This document shows, piece by piece, positions 1 to 12,067 of a stretch of 60,000 nt of DNA. Under the pieces are notes generated by a model. It had not been told where the DNA came from, did not search any database, and saw only the letters and a list, made by a program, of their open reading frames with translations. How positions within the stretch are numbered: the stretch's first letter is position 1; each line of letters begins with the position of its first letter. The DNA is from Apostichopus japonicus. Lineage: Eukaryota > Echinodermata > Holothuroidea > Aspidochirotida > Stichopodidae. Where the stretch lies: the NCBI RefSeq assembly GCF_037975245.1, contig NC_092583.1:13607764-13667763 (forward strand), given 5' to 3'. Made by a program: the position numbers and the translations under genes.

Positions 1-1090
1 AAGTTGTTTTTTGAATCTATCTTATTGAGTACAAAAATCCTATTCTATTCTGTGAAGTTCAATGGTCATTTGGGGGTGGGGGGGGGGGAATGTCTGAAAA
101 TTTGTAAACATGATAACTCAAAAAATAACATCTTTGTTGAACTTCGTACACGGTATGCAGATCCAGCTTGGTGAATGCAAGATACCTATTGAAATTGGTA
201 GGGGTCAACAGGTGTCAAAGTATGAAAACCTTTTAAACATGATAACTCCAAAATTAAAGATACCTTTTATCAGTGAATTCTCCAATGGTATGAAATATTT
301 TTGGGGTGAGCATAGTTTGGACAATTTCAGTTCAGTTTAGTGTGTTGGGGCTCTCTAGGTCTTCATCAAAACATACAATCATCCAGGAAATGAAATCTGC
401 TTTATAAAGTTTTCACCCACTGAGTTTCAAGGGGTCAACAGGTTATAATCTCAAATGGTAGGGGAGAACAATTTGGCTCAAGGGGTCAACAGGAAAATGG
501 TCTCCAAATTGGCCATTTTCTCTGTTCTTTATACTAGATGACTTTTGCTTAAATGGCAGTAGGTTGTGAAAATATTTCACAGTATGTAGACAATGTCATA
601 TGTAACTCTCAGGGGTGGTTGGTGGCAGAGCTGATTACTAGCTGAAAATTGGTAAAAGAAAATGTCCTTTTATTCATACATATATGTCTATGTTTCACTT
701 TGGAAGACTGTTCTTCCTGGATATTGAAACAATTTGGATAAAAATTTGATACTGTTAAATGTTTACCCTGAAGTAAAGTGTTTGATGCCCACAAGTGTGT
801 GCTACAAATAAGAGCTGAAAATTTTCTGATCTTTTCTGGTTCTCACTTAATTCTTAGACAAATTAAACTCACTTGCTTGCCCTAGATTATGGAGGATGAG
901 ATATGGTAGTTCCTTTGCCTCTTAGGCCATATACAGATGTCAGTTGCCATAGCAACAGTTGCACATGAGAAATTCCCATATATTGCAAGTGCAGGTAGCC
1001 GAACCTATTTACACAGTTAATTCCAATTGAGACTGGTAACTGAAAAAAATCTGCTGACAATTAACTTAAACTTACTTACTTTAAGTTTGC
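1..1090. other. upstream intergenic DNA, no gene recognised
   Basis: No ORF here resembles a known protein. A G-run lies near 73-88. The 13-mer AGGGGTCAACAGG occurs three times (about 200, 430 and 481). I see no promoter or RNA gene that I can support. Confidence 0.5.
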
Positions 1091-1240
1091 AAAGGTACTG
1101 CTTTTATCATTCTGTGATATGTTCGCTACGCGTATACGACAGTCATGCTTATAGTGAGTATTGACTGAGTACACGAGTCACTTGCCAAAATTGCGAGCCT
1201 AGATTGCATTTTCTCTTCGCCAAAGCTAAAAGTCTACTCA

Positions 1241-1474
1241 CCAATGGAGAGAAGACCGTTTTGTCTAGGCCTGGTAGGTACATTACTGTAGGTATACATG
1301 TGTTACTTACATAAACAGTAACCTACTGTCACCAGTAATTAAGGTTGACATAAATAATATTCAAACAATTAGGATTTATATATGACTGTTTTTTCTTGGC
1401 GAGAATTTGCAATCTAACAGCATTTAACACTGATAACAGTCTGAGCACCTCTTCTCTCTTAAGTAGATGCAGAA
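1241..1474 (+). promoter_or_regulatory. putative FLVCR promoter and 5' UTR
   Basis: A CCAAT pentamer lies at 1241-1245 and a TATA-like TTTATATAT at about 1375-1383, some 95 bases before the start codon. This spacing would put a transcription start near 1405 and give a short 5' UTR. The reading frame of the start codon is closed by a TAA at 1460-1462, so translation cannot begin further upstream on an unspliced leader. The promoter is inferred from motif spacing only; a 5' non-coding exon further upstream is not excluded. Confidence 0.3.
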
Positions 1475-2023
1475 ATGGAACAATCGAATGGCGTTCATCA
1501 GGAGACCGTTAACAACGGTGTTCAGGTGAAGAATGGCATCATTCAGACGAAAGAAGAATTGGCGAACGCTGAAGATGAGCAGAGAGTAAGGGTCTACAAG
1601 CGGCGATGGATAATGCTGGGATTATTTTGCGTAGTGTCGATGAGTAACGCCATACAATGGATTCAGTATTCCGTCATTAGCAATGTCGTCAAAGACTTTT
1701 ACGGCGTCAGCCAACTGGCGGTAGATTGGTTTTCTATGATCTACATGTTAGCTTACATTCCCCTTATACTACCCGGTACTTGGCTGTTAGACCACTCGGG
1801 ACTGCGCCTCATCGGGATATTAGCTGCCAGTCTAAACTGCCTGGGTGCCTGGTTGAAGTTTGCTGGTGCCCGCCCTGATCTCTTTGGACTTGCGTTTACA
1901 GGGCAGACTGTAGCCGCCATCGCTCAAGTTTTCATACTGGGGATGCCGGCTCATGTTGCAGCGACCTGGTTTGGAGCGGAGCAGGTCTCAACAGCCTGTG
2001 CTATCGGTGTCTTTGGGAATCAG
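1475..2023 (+). CDS. FLVCR: FLVCR exon 1 (residues 1-183)
   Basis: Encodes the cytosolic N-terminus (about 1-43, acidic and glutamine-rich) and helices TM1 to about mid-TM5. The ATG sits in a good context (gaaATGg) with an in-frame TAA five codons upstream. The exon ends in phase 0 at the donor CAG|GTAAGT. The open frame runs on to 2188, but the sequence after 2023 loses family similarity and enters a transposon, so the donor is the real end. Confidence 0.95.
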
Positions 2024-5000
2024 GTAAGTAAGATCATTTATCACTTGAAAAGGATACTCTGTTTGCTCAGTGGCAGAGCGTCCATACAGTCAGGGAGCGG
2101 ATTTCCCCCCCCCCCCCCGACGGACTCAAATGGACTGCTGGTGCCCTTTTTAGCTTGTTACTACTTTTTAATTATTCGCGATTATTGACTTTTGTATTGC
2201 GCTCTCATCTACCTATTGACATTTGTCACATTTTGTTGGTGTAATTTTCTGACAAAATGGCAATGACACCTATATATTCTTCGTTTATCTGCAAATTAGC
2301 AAGGCCCGGAAAGGGTCATTTCCTGCTATCTAGGGAGTATCTTTACTCAAAAATTTTTCTGTACGCTCCGCGCCAACCTGTGGTGGCGCTCTGCTTAGAT
2401 AGTGTCGAAAGCGCCCCTACAGACCATTCCCGCCTCCTCTGACCAATACTCCTAGCTCCGCCACTGTGTTTGCTAAGGTTGATCAATTGCTTTTACTAAA
2501 GTGCTGACAATTTTTTGAATTTACAGGTGAAAACCACATGGTCATGGCTTTTTTCATTGCAAAGATATGAATTTTTAAAATGTTTGTAATAACTTTGTAA
2601 TAATGCATCTGGCAACAGAAGTTTGGATGATGTCATCAGGTCACTTTGAACAGCTGCAAAATCTCTTTGTTTTTCTTTATAATTTGTCAATCCCTTTTTC
2701 CACCTGTATACAAAAAGAATATTTCTACAAAGAAGATACACTTTGATGAAATTCTAATGACAGAGATTTTTAAAAGCTAGGCTTAACATTCCAAATGTAT
2801 CAGGTTTCCAAGGATAAATCAATAAGAAGATAATAATAGCCTAAGTAAAGCTTTCAAAGAGCATTTGACCATATGACAGATCACAGACCACCCTCCCTAC
2901 TGTAATCCAGCAGCCAGCTAGAAGGGAGATGGAATGAAGTGATTGTACACATTGGAGTAGGAGCCCAATTTGATTTGGGGGGCTGTAACAACTTGCCCGA
3001 AAAATATAACCAAAGTTTTCAGTTTAACCATTGAAAAACACAACATTCCAAATTATTTTTCTTTCAGTAGGTGCCCGAAAAATTCTCAGCATATTGCCCA
3101 AACTTTTGGAAAAATTTTTGGTTGGGGGGGCTGCAGCCCCCCCAGCCCCCTGCCTCCTACGCCTATGATTGCACATCTTGCTAAAAACTTCGAAGATTCC
3201 TTGAGTATTTGAAAGAGAAATCAGTATAGTATTTGACTGTGCTGCCAGTGCACAACCTGGTCTAGATCTATCCAGTACAGGGAGTTGTTATGAAACCCTG
3301 TTCTATCTATCTATCAGTTTCCTCTGTAAAACTTAATACTCCTTGAATCAAGACCCACTACTTGCCTGAGTACAGTAAGTTCATTCATGGTGATCAGAGA
3401 AATTCCACAAATATTTCTCAGGGACCAGTGGACTGCAAAACAGCAGAAAACACCTGATCTTTTCCCCTGAATATTAAAATTAAAGCCTTGAATGTGACCT
3501 CCCGTGGGTGTTCAACATATTTTTTGTTTTCTTTTTGGATTTTTGAAGTTTTTTCGAAATGGTGATTCAAACAAGCATTGCCAATGACTGGAATAAACTG
3601 TTTATCCTCATGGTGTGTGGGTAATGTAGCGTGAGGTAACTAAATAAAATTGGCCTATTGTTATGGCACCTACCTAGGTAGGTCATGCTTTTACACCTGA
3701 AAAGTTGAAGAGGTCTTAGCCTGAGAGCAAACTGGTTATTTTGCTTTCAACAAGGCAGCCTGAATTGTTAATCGGTAACTCACCAATAAATTTTTTAACA
3801 GCATGGTAAAACTTACTGTAAGACTTTTTTCTTAAAAAAAAAAGAATCAATATATTTTGGAAGAGTTAACAGAAAGGACTAAGAAGCAGATGGAGTAAAC
3901 AAAGGATTATCAGTTGAGAGCAGAAAAAATGTTTGGTGTCATTGATGTTGTCAATATTATAATGATAAGTTATAAGCTCTGTGTGAAAAATACACTTAAA
4001 GGGTGCAGTGAAGACTCGCTCACAAAGAAACGTCTCATGCCGGTAATCTGAACTAGTTTCGAATGAGGTGTTACAGAAGTGTTAGACACCACCATCAATC
4101 CGAGAAAATACACACACAGCTTGCTACCGTCAGTAATTAGACACTAGTGTACAGTCAATACGTACAGCTACGGTCAATACCCACAACACAGTGTACATAG
4201 CAGAGTGGACATCTCAGGTCCAGCTAAAGATAACAAGGTATGACGTTTCATTACTGTCTGCATTTTGTAGCGACAAGAAGAAAACGTCATTTGCAAGCAA
4301 CGGAAATTTAACTTTTTCAATACGCGGTTTGGGGTTGAGTCTTCAATGCCTTTAACTAGTGGACTATTTTGAACAGTATGGAAACTTGTTTGACATCAAA
4401 TAGCATCATGAAAATGACCAATGATGATAGGGTACAGTACAGTGCCTTACACCTTACGTTACTTTACATGGCAAAATTATAGAAGAATATAGAAATCTTT
4501 GCATATGTAATGTTGTATTTTATTTGGCACTTATTACTGGCATTATTTTGATTGTACAATGCTTCACAATCTGCATTCACACTACATTGCACTACAGGGG
4601 TGGATTTTTATACCAGAATATGTTGATTAATTAATTAATTAATTAATTAATTAATATTGTACCTGCTGATGTTGAAAATTGAAGGCAAGGTGGAAAGAGG
4701 TAAGAAATCCAGGGCAGCTTATTAATAACAGGATGTCAGATGTTAAAATTGATAAAAAAAACTAAAACTAATAAAGGGTATTTATTATAAATTATTGGAG
4801 CAAATGGAATAATGAACTAAAGGAATGCATTTTCTGACTGTTTAAGACAAGACTTAATGCCTAGATACAGCTTTCAGACTACTGTAACTCATTCAAGTAT
4901 CGTGATTGTTCCTCTAGCTAGCTAGCTAGCTGTCTGCAAGGCATTATGCTACATTTCAATTCACTCAACTCCTCAGATATATGCTGGCTAGCTGTTCTTG

Positions 5001-8000
5001 CACACAGCACTTGGTATCTCAATGACCCTTTGTATTCCTAGAAGCTGATGACTCATTTAAATTGAGATGTCTTATGGACAAGACCAAACAGATGCTCGAG
5101 AATTCTTGGAATCGCTGTAAATGTGATCAGTTTGTAATGATGTCATTGCGTATTGCTACATATGAGCCGATCATTGAAAGTAATTTGTTTGGAGAGATTG
5201 GTGCAGTCGTACTGTACCGTGTGTGCAGAGTGGGTATTTGTACAGTATGCATGTGTATAGAGGAGTTAGCATGTCTAAAGGAAAGTGCTGAATATTCTTA
5301 GTAGTAGCTATGTGAGGTAAATGCTAGAGCTCTACATATTTATATATATATATATATATATATGTACATATATATATAATTGAAAACGTAATGAGTTGGA
5401 AAATTCAGAACAGTGCTAAAACTTCCAGCCTTCACCAGGATTCGAACCCAGGCCTCCCGCTTTATATGCGGACACCCTAGCCACTAGGCTATGGATGCTA
5501 ATTACATGTCCAGCGATTCGAAGCCGGTAAGGAAGGTCATAATTCCACTGTAGGCGTATGTTCTGCAAGTGGCATAACAGATATAATAAATTAGATTCAA
5601 GGCACCAGGGGTGCACTCTGTACAATCATTACCTTGGGTAATATGCCCTCATTGACAGTTATACAAAGCCGGTTTTTACGCTCTCACACACCAGTAGAAC
5701 CACTGCTGTCGAGTGGTAAGGACTTCGGTCAGTAACACTAGGGCTGGGTTCGATACCTTCCTTTGCCTGATGACTCCCAAAAGGATGAAACCGGTGGTGA
5801 AGTAGAATTTTTCTGGTGTGTTGATCTTTCTTAATTTAATATCATAGTACATTAAAATGGAGATAACATTGCTTAAGGAATCCCATTCCCATATAACAGG
5901 GAAAGTTAAATTTCAGGACAATATAATAAATGCATTAATTACTTACTGTCCAACAACTGTTTTATAAGCACATTCAACACAGTAGTGCCTGTACACAACA
6001 TTGTAGCGAATGTGGGTTACTAGTACAGCGCAGTGTTAATTAACGTTTGTGTTTACTACCTGTAGACAACTGTGGACGGGGGACTAGAATTTATGTACGG
6101 TGACTACAGTGTACTACCTAGGCTATTTATTGAGAAGATAAATGATGAATAATTGAGGAAATTAGATTGCCGGCAGAAAGGTACAGCATAAATAATGTAC
6201 ACAGGAAATTTGGCTGCAAGTAAGTAATTCAGTCGTCAAGACTTCAATATCCATCTTGAGAGTACAAAAAGAGTTTGGTATTAAGAATTACATTGAAAAT
6301 TCATGAACAGTAACAAGCATTACAGGAAAGTATTTTTTAACATCCTTATTTTTAGGGATAAAAATAAGGATATCCGGTGTTGCCTGCTCAGACTTTGCAG
6401 GTGGAAATCCTGTTGTGTGGACCTATGTTGCTGCACTGTGCCTTTTAGCTGATTGAGTGGGAAGAAATTATATAGAAACTATATTATATACATGATTGCT
6501 GATGAAAACACAAATCCTGGCATGCACACTGTATGAAACATGGTGCATACAAGCCTATAAGTCCATGGGTATGATGTTTGAGGTAGTTGGGTCAGAATGA
6601 AGGGATTCAACTTCCAGGGAAGGGGGGGGGGGCTGAGAAATATTTTTGTGGTAAATTGTTTTTCATGATAATTCTAATTTACAAGTTTCTTAAGGATTTG
6701 CATTCCAATATATATAAAGTTACAGACCCATATTTCACAAACTGGGGTTCTGTAGCCCCCCAAAAAGGGGGGGCGTGGGAGGGGGATTGATGGCTATGGA
6801 GGCAAAAGGATTAGCAGGGGGTCCACAGAAAAATTGATGTCCCATAAAACAGGACTATCAATATTTTACTGATTTATAGTAGGCCTATAAGTTGTCAGGA
6901 TAGTAAAAGAAAAGACTAAGATGGCCATGAACATCAGTATCAACTATTATGGTCACTTTTTAGCACCGTTATCAATTTTGAGGCAAAGAATGGTGAACAA
7001 ACAGTAACCAGCATAACAGTTGCGGTATAGATAAGCATTTAGCAAGTCAGTGTGTTTTTCCACAATGGAAACATTGACATACATCCTTCCTCCCCATTGA
7101 CTCTTTCAATTTACATAACTACAGTATATATATATGGCCTCTGCTTACTGTGCACAGGAAAGCAAAATTGGGGTATGTAAACTTTCAAGTGATGTTATAA
7201 TCTATGATCTTAAATTTACATATCGGCTATTGTCTGTTAGACAAATAACACCATTTATGATAACAGTTCAAATCTTTATTGCCTCCAGATTGTACACTAA
7301 CATATGAATCGTGCGAAATGTTGTAACTTGCTGTCCTGGTGGTAAATGTATTACATTACTACATGTTACACTGATATAAGAGTGGTTTTGGTTGTATATA
7401 TTCTAGATAAAAATGAGTACTGTAATAGACCTGTGTATACATGAATTAGGCTTTTTGTTGTTGTCTGTTCTAACTGGAAGGACTGCACCAAGCTAGGATG
7501 ATAGAAATATAACTGTCTAGAAGATTGGTTTGGGTTTTTGAGATGAAGGGAGGGAGGTGCATTAACTGTGCAATGAAGTCCACAAAATTCAGGCTACTTT
7601 TAATACTGGCTAAATGACGGTGGATTTTACTGAACATTGCAGTAGCAAAAATGGCACAGGTTGCCCTTTTGGACATTTCAGAACAGGAATAGTTGCCAGC
7701 AGAAAAATTTCCATGGTTTCCATACTTATCAGCATTGCCACATATATTACAGTATTGCTATAAAGTATCAGCAAATATTGATGGACTGCTCCGATAAGCC
7801 TGTATATACCTGTACGGTAAACCAGATGTGTACTGTAAATATGTGTGCAGGATAAATGCCACTGGGAACTTGATTTTCAGCCAATAACCAGTAAAACTTT
7901 TTAAGAACTTGTGTCTTGTTTGTAGCTAAAATTCTAATACTGGTTTAGGTATAAATGTACTCGAGCATGATCACTGTCGGTTTGGCTTTGGAAGGAAGTC

Positions 8001-11000
8001 CACTTACTTTGGACATTTCCATTAAAGATTAAGATGTGCATCTTGGTTCGTACATAGGGACATAGGGAAGGGGGGGGGGTGTCCTGAAATCTCAAACTTT
8101 TTACTTTTGTATCTCAAAAGTTTGACTTTTTATATCAAAAGTTTGACTTTTTATCTCAAAATTTTTCTTTCCTATGTCCCTATTAAGCCACCATAGGTTC
8201 GGTCATTACCGTTTGTGAAAAGTGTTTGAAGCAAAACAAATTAATGCCTGACGGTGTACCACATATGCCTACACACTTCAGTGAGGGTTAGTTAAAACTT
8301 GCTAAGAAAAAGGACTTAACATCTGACCATGAAACATTAATGTGAACACTACTTAGATTGTCACAAAATTCTGGATACCATACAAAAAGAGTATTCCTAA
8401 TAACTGTAAAAAGAAATGTCCAAACAACACTTTTTGGGAAGTTTGGAAACTGCATGGCCATTATACGGTATCTTTTGAAACATTTTGCGTCACATTATAG
8501 CGCCTCTTTGACCGTGTGCCTACTCTAGGGGGAACCAGTAATCTAGTTAGTAGATTACACCCTTCTAGGACCATTCACAAACCCGTCAATGGCCTCCCTT
8601 CACATATTAGATCTCCCACCCAAACGAAAGTGCTTGGAATGTTTCTATCTTTTCGCCCTGCTGCACAAAATTTGAACGGTTTCATTATACTTACAATCAC
8701 TCCTACACTCCGTTCATAAGCTTAAAACAAACTTGGATTACAGTAGCTAGTGTAAAAGCAAAACTTGTTACATGACTGACTAATTCTATGTATACAAACT
8801 CAGTGTATTCATCGTTTAGTGTCATCTGTGTATACTGTACAGTATAGCTATGCACCATTGGATTAAACGGTACTTTGCTGTTTGTTATATACTGTTTGTC
8901 CAGTTCATTAACACTGTGTAATAAACTTTTAACATTTAAAAGTGAGCAGGTCTCTACTTGTACACAACTGTTTCTAGTTCTGTTTATTACTGTATTTGTT
9001 TTCTTAATGTACATTGACCTTGTTTATCTGATAACCATTATATACAGAGTACTGTAGCAGTCCATTTTAATCTTAATTACGCAGTAGGCCTACACATGTG
9101 AAAGATACCTGATATATTAAGAAGTATCAAGGACCTTTACTTAGAGGAAGCTTTACTTAAGATTTATAGGTCACAGAATAAATTTATATTTACAAGAACT
9201 GTGAGAACTGTACTGTACAGATATCAGGGAATAATTATTTTACATTTTCAAACTTTTGTGATATATCAGATTTAAAGACTCTTGACCTTGTCTCATATAA
9301 AACTAAAAAGGAGAGGGGTTTCCTCTCCCCTTTGTGAAGTTTTCTACAAGTAAAGTGACTTAGACCTATATGGTGCTCTCATATTTGACAATTTTTTTCA
9401 CATTAATGCATTGCATAAACTATTTGTCTAGTTCTATATATTTTTGATAAGTAGCAGATCTGATGGGGAGGGGGGGGGGGCAGGGGGCAACTGGGAAGGC
9501 AAGGAAAAATCTGGATATGAAAAGGAAACCTGAGAACTTAGATAGCTTTTCTGAAGTGGAGTGATTTTCATAATGGTTATGTATTCATTAGAAGCCTGAA
9601 AAGTGTGGGGGGGGGAGTGAGGGGCATCCCCCTACCCTCCCATAGCTTCAAAGCTCATGTTTCATAGTACTGGTATGTCAGGAATATACTATACATCAGT
9701 AATACCAGGTACCATAAAGCAGATAGAGCCACTGGTTAAAAAATGATTGAGCTGTAGAGATTGTGCACTAATGTCAATATGACTCACTACAATACTACTG
9801 TAGTATATAAGTTTCCAAGTCAAATAATCTTGTAAAAACAAAGAAAAGTTGTAATTTATGAATCATGTTTGATAGATCAACATTCGATGTAGCCATCAAT
9901 AACATAGCAATGATGTTTAATAGACTAAATCCCTTCACAAAATTTTTCCCGACCAAAGTGGAAACATACATAATTTTTTAATATCGTCGTTGGTATGAAG
10001 TACAGTGTGGAGCCTGGTATACAGTACAACAAGGATTGTTTTAACCAAACATCTTCATAACTTTATCCTGGTTGAATTATGTCTCCCACTGGCAGCCAGA
10101 AATGCACACAAATATAAGAAGATATATATATCCTTTAAAGAGGTTATGAAATGAAAAATTTTCATGTCTTGGAATGGTTTATCTACATTACTACAACACC
10201 ACCCATGCACAACTTTCCGTAAATACAGCTTCAAACGCCAGAAATTCGCTGTCAAAGTATTCCCTAGAGACCTCTCGAGCTGCCACTCGTAAAAAAAAGC
10301 AAAGCTGCCCACCGCAGTTCATCTGACGTCATCAAAGGAACCCTTTCAGCCAAAGCCGACACCCCGCTGTTTACCGATACGGCATTATACAGTTTACAAC
10401 ATGTAACCACAACACTCTTCTCATCAATTGTCTCCTCCCGAATCTTCCGATTCCAAGGAAATAGGACTTCACCTCTCAGGATATTCGTAAGCTCTTGAGG
10501 AAGAAGAGGAGGAAATAGTTTTGAGGGTGATGAAGATAATATCGGTGTTTTTCCCTATCAATTGAACCCCTTGCAGAAGAATTGTAAAACGATCCCGATG
10601 GCCGAGACACGTCGCTGCCGAGCGAAGTCCCCGAGCAGAACGGTTGGACGACCCTGAACCGAAACTGGTCGGTTGAGCATAAACAAAACCACCGTTATTA
10701 AGACCTTCATATGATTCAAATTATCTCGAATGTCGATGATCCTGCTACGTAACTTCGCAGCGAAGCTTCTAGAATTTTGTGTCTTACAGTGCAAGGAAAA
10801 TGTGACATTCTGTTACAGTGCAACCGTATAGTAGTACTGGTAACATGGCCCTAGACCTAACTAATAGATGTTGTATAACAGGCTAGCCCATGTAATTGTA
10901 TCATCCAACTGTTACGTAAAATCACAACACAACGCCAGTTTTACCACAATAGAAAACTTGCAGATCTAGAATTGATTGTTCTAAAACCAACTGGCTTTAA

Positions 11001-12036
11001 GTTTTGTGCAAAATATTAGGTAACCAACAAAAAAACGTCATTTGCTGTATCAAGGAGGCCATGGCTATGGTCATAACAAATAATTTGGCAACAGTATAGG
11101 CCTACAGGCACTCATAATGTTGTGCATGTGTAGTGTTTTGAGCGAGTCGTGTTCAAATTCTTCGATTTCTGTCATCTTTTGGGAAAGCTTGCAGTAGAAA
11201 TCCGTCTTACTTGTGGTGGAGCAACCTGATACCACATATCGGTTTGGCATATTTAACAGTAACGAGATAAATTTACGTAAAATCAAAACTCCAAACACTA
11301 AATCTCAATTACTACAGAGCGCTGTAACAGTGTAATGTTGTGTGTTCTCAGATGTTTAAGAATGTAAACATAGCGTCTCGGAAGTGAGCTGAGTTCCTTG
11401 ACTGACGTCACGCCGCATTACCGTAAATACAACAATTTTTCGAAACTTTATATTACCCTCGAATTTTTGATCGTTTATTCCTCGAGGATGCAAGCTTCGT
11501 TTGACACAAATTGGGTATCATTGGAAAGCTACGAGTATACAGAATACAATGAGAAAGAATTTTTTTTTCCATTTCATAACCTCTTTAAACCAGTGATCTC
11601 ATCTATGTGATTTGTCTAAATTACCTTAGATGGTTGTTTTCTCCTGTTGACAGTTCGGTGTTGCTATTGGCTTTGTGCTGCCACCAATCATTGTCAAGAA
11701 TGATGATGATATCACAGTCGTTGAGAGGGGGATGAAGACGATGTTCTTAGCTACAGCTTTGCTGACTACTGTCCTCTTGTTACTCATCATTTTATGTGAG
11801 TACACTGGTTATTTATGCCATTCCATTTTTATCAGGTCTCAGTTCCATCCCTCCTCCTCCTCCTCCTCCTCCTCCTCCTCCTCCTCCTCCTCCTCCTCCT
11901 CCTCCTCCTCCTCCTCCTCCTCCTCCTCCTCCTCCTCCTCCTCCTCCTCCTCCTCCTCCTCCTCCTCCTCCTCCTCCTCCTCCTCCTCCTCCTCCTCCTC
12001 CTCCTCCTCCTCCTCCTCCTCCTCCTCCTCCTCCTC

Positions 12037-12067
<31 letters not shown>

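Noticed and set aside
2024-2188. Readthrough extension of FLVCR exon 1
   Set aside because: Follows a consensus donor, enters a hAT MITE with a C-run, and loses all family similarity.
5418-5502. Functional tRNA gene on the minus strand
   Set aside because: B box and T-arm are good but the acceptor stem is broken; a SINE head is more likely.
10558-10794. Possible coding frame in the CpG-containing patch (minus strand)
   Set aside because: No recognisable protein, no splice partners, and it lies within FLVCR intron 1.
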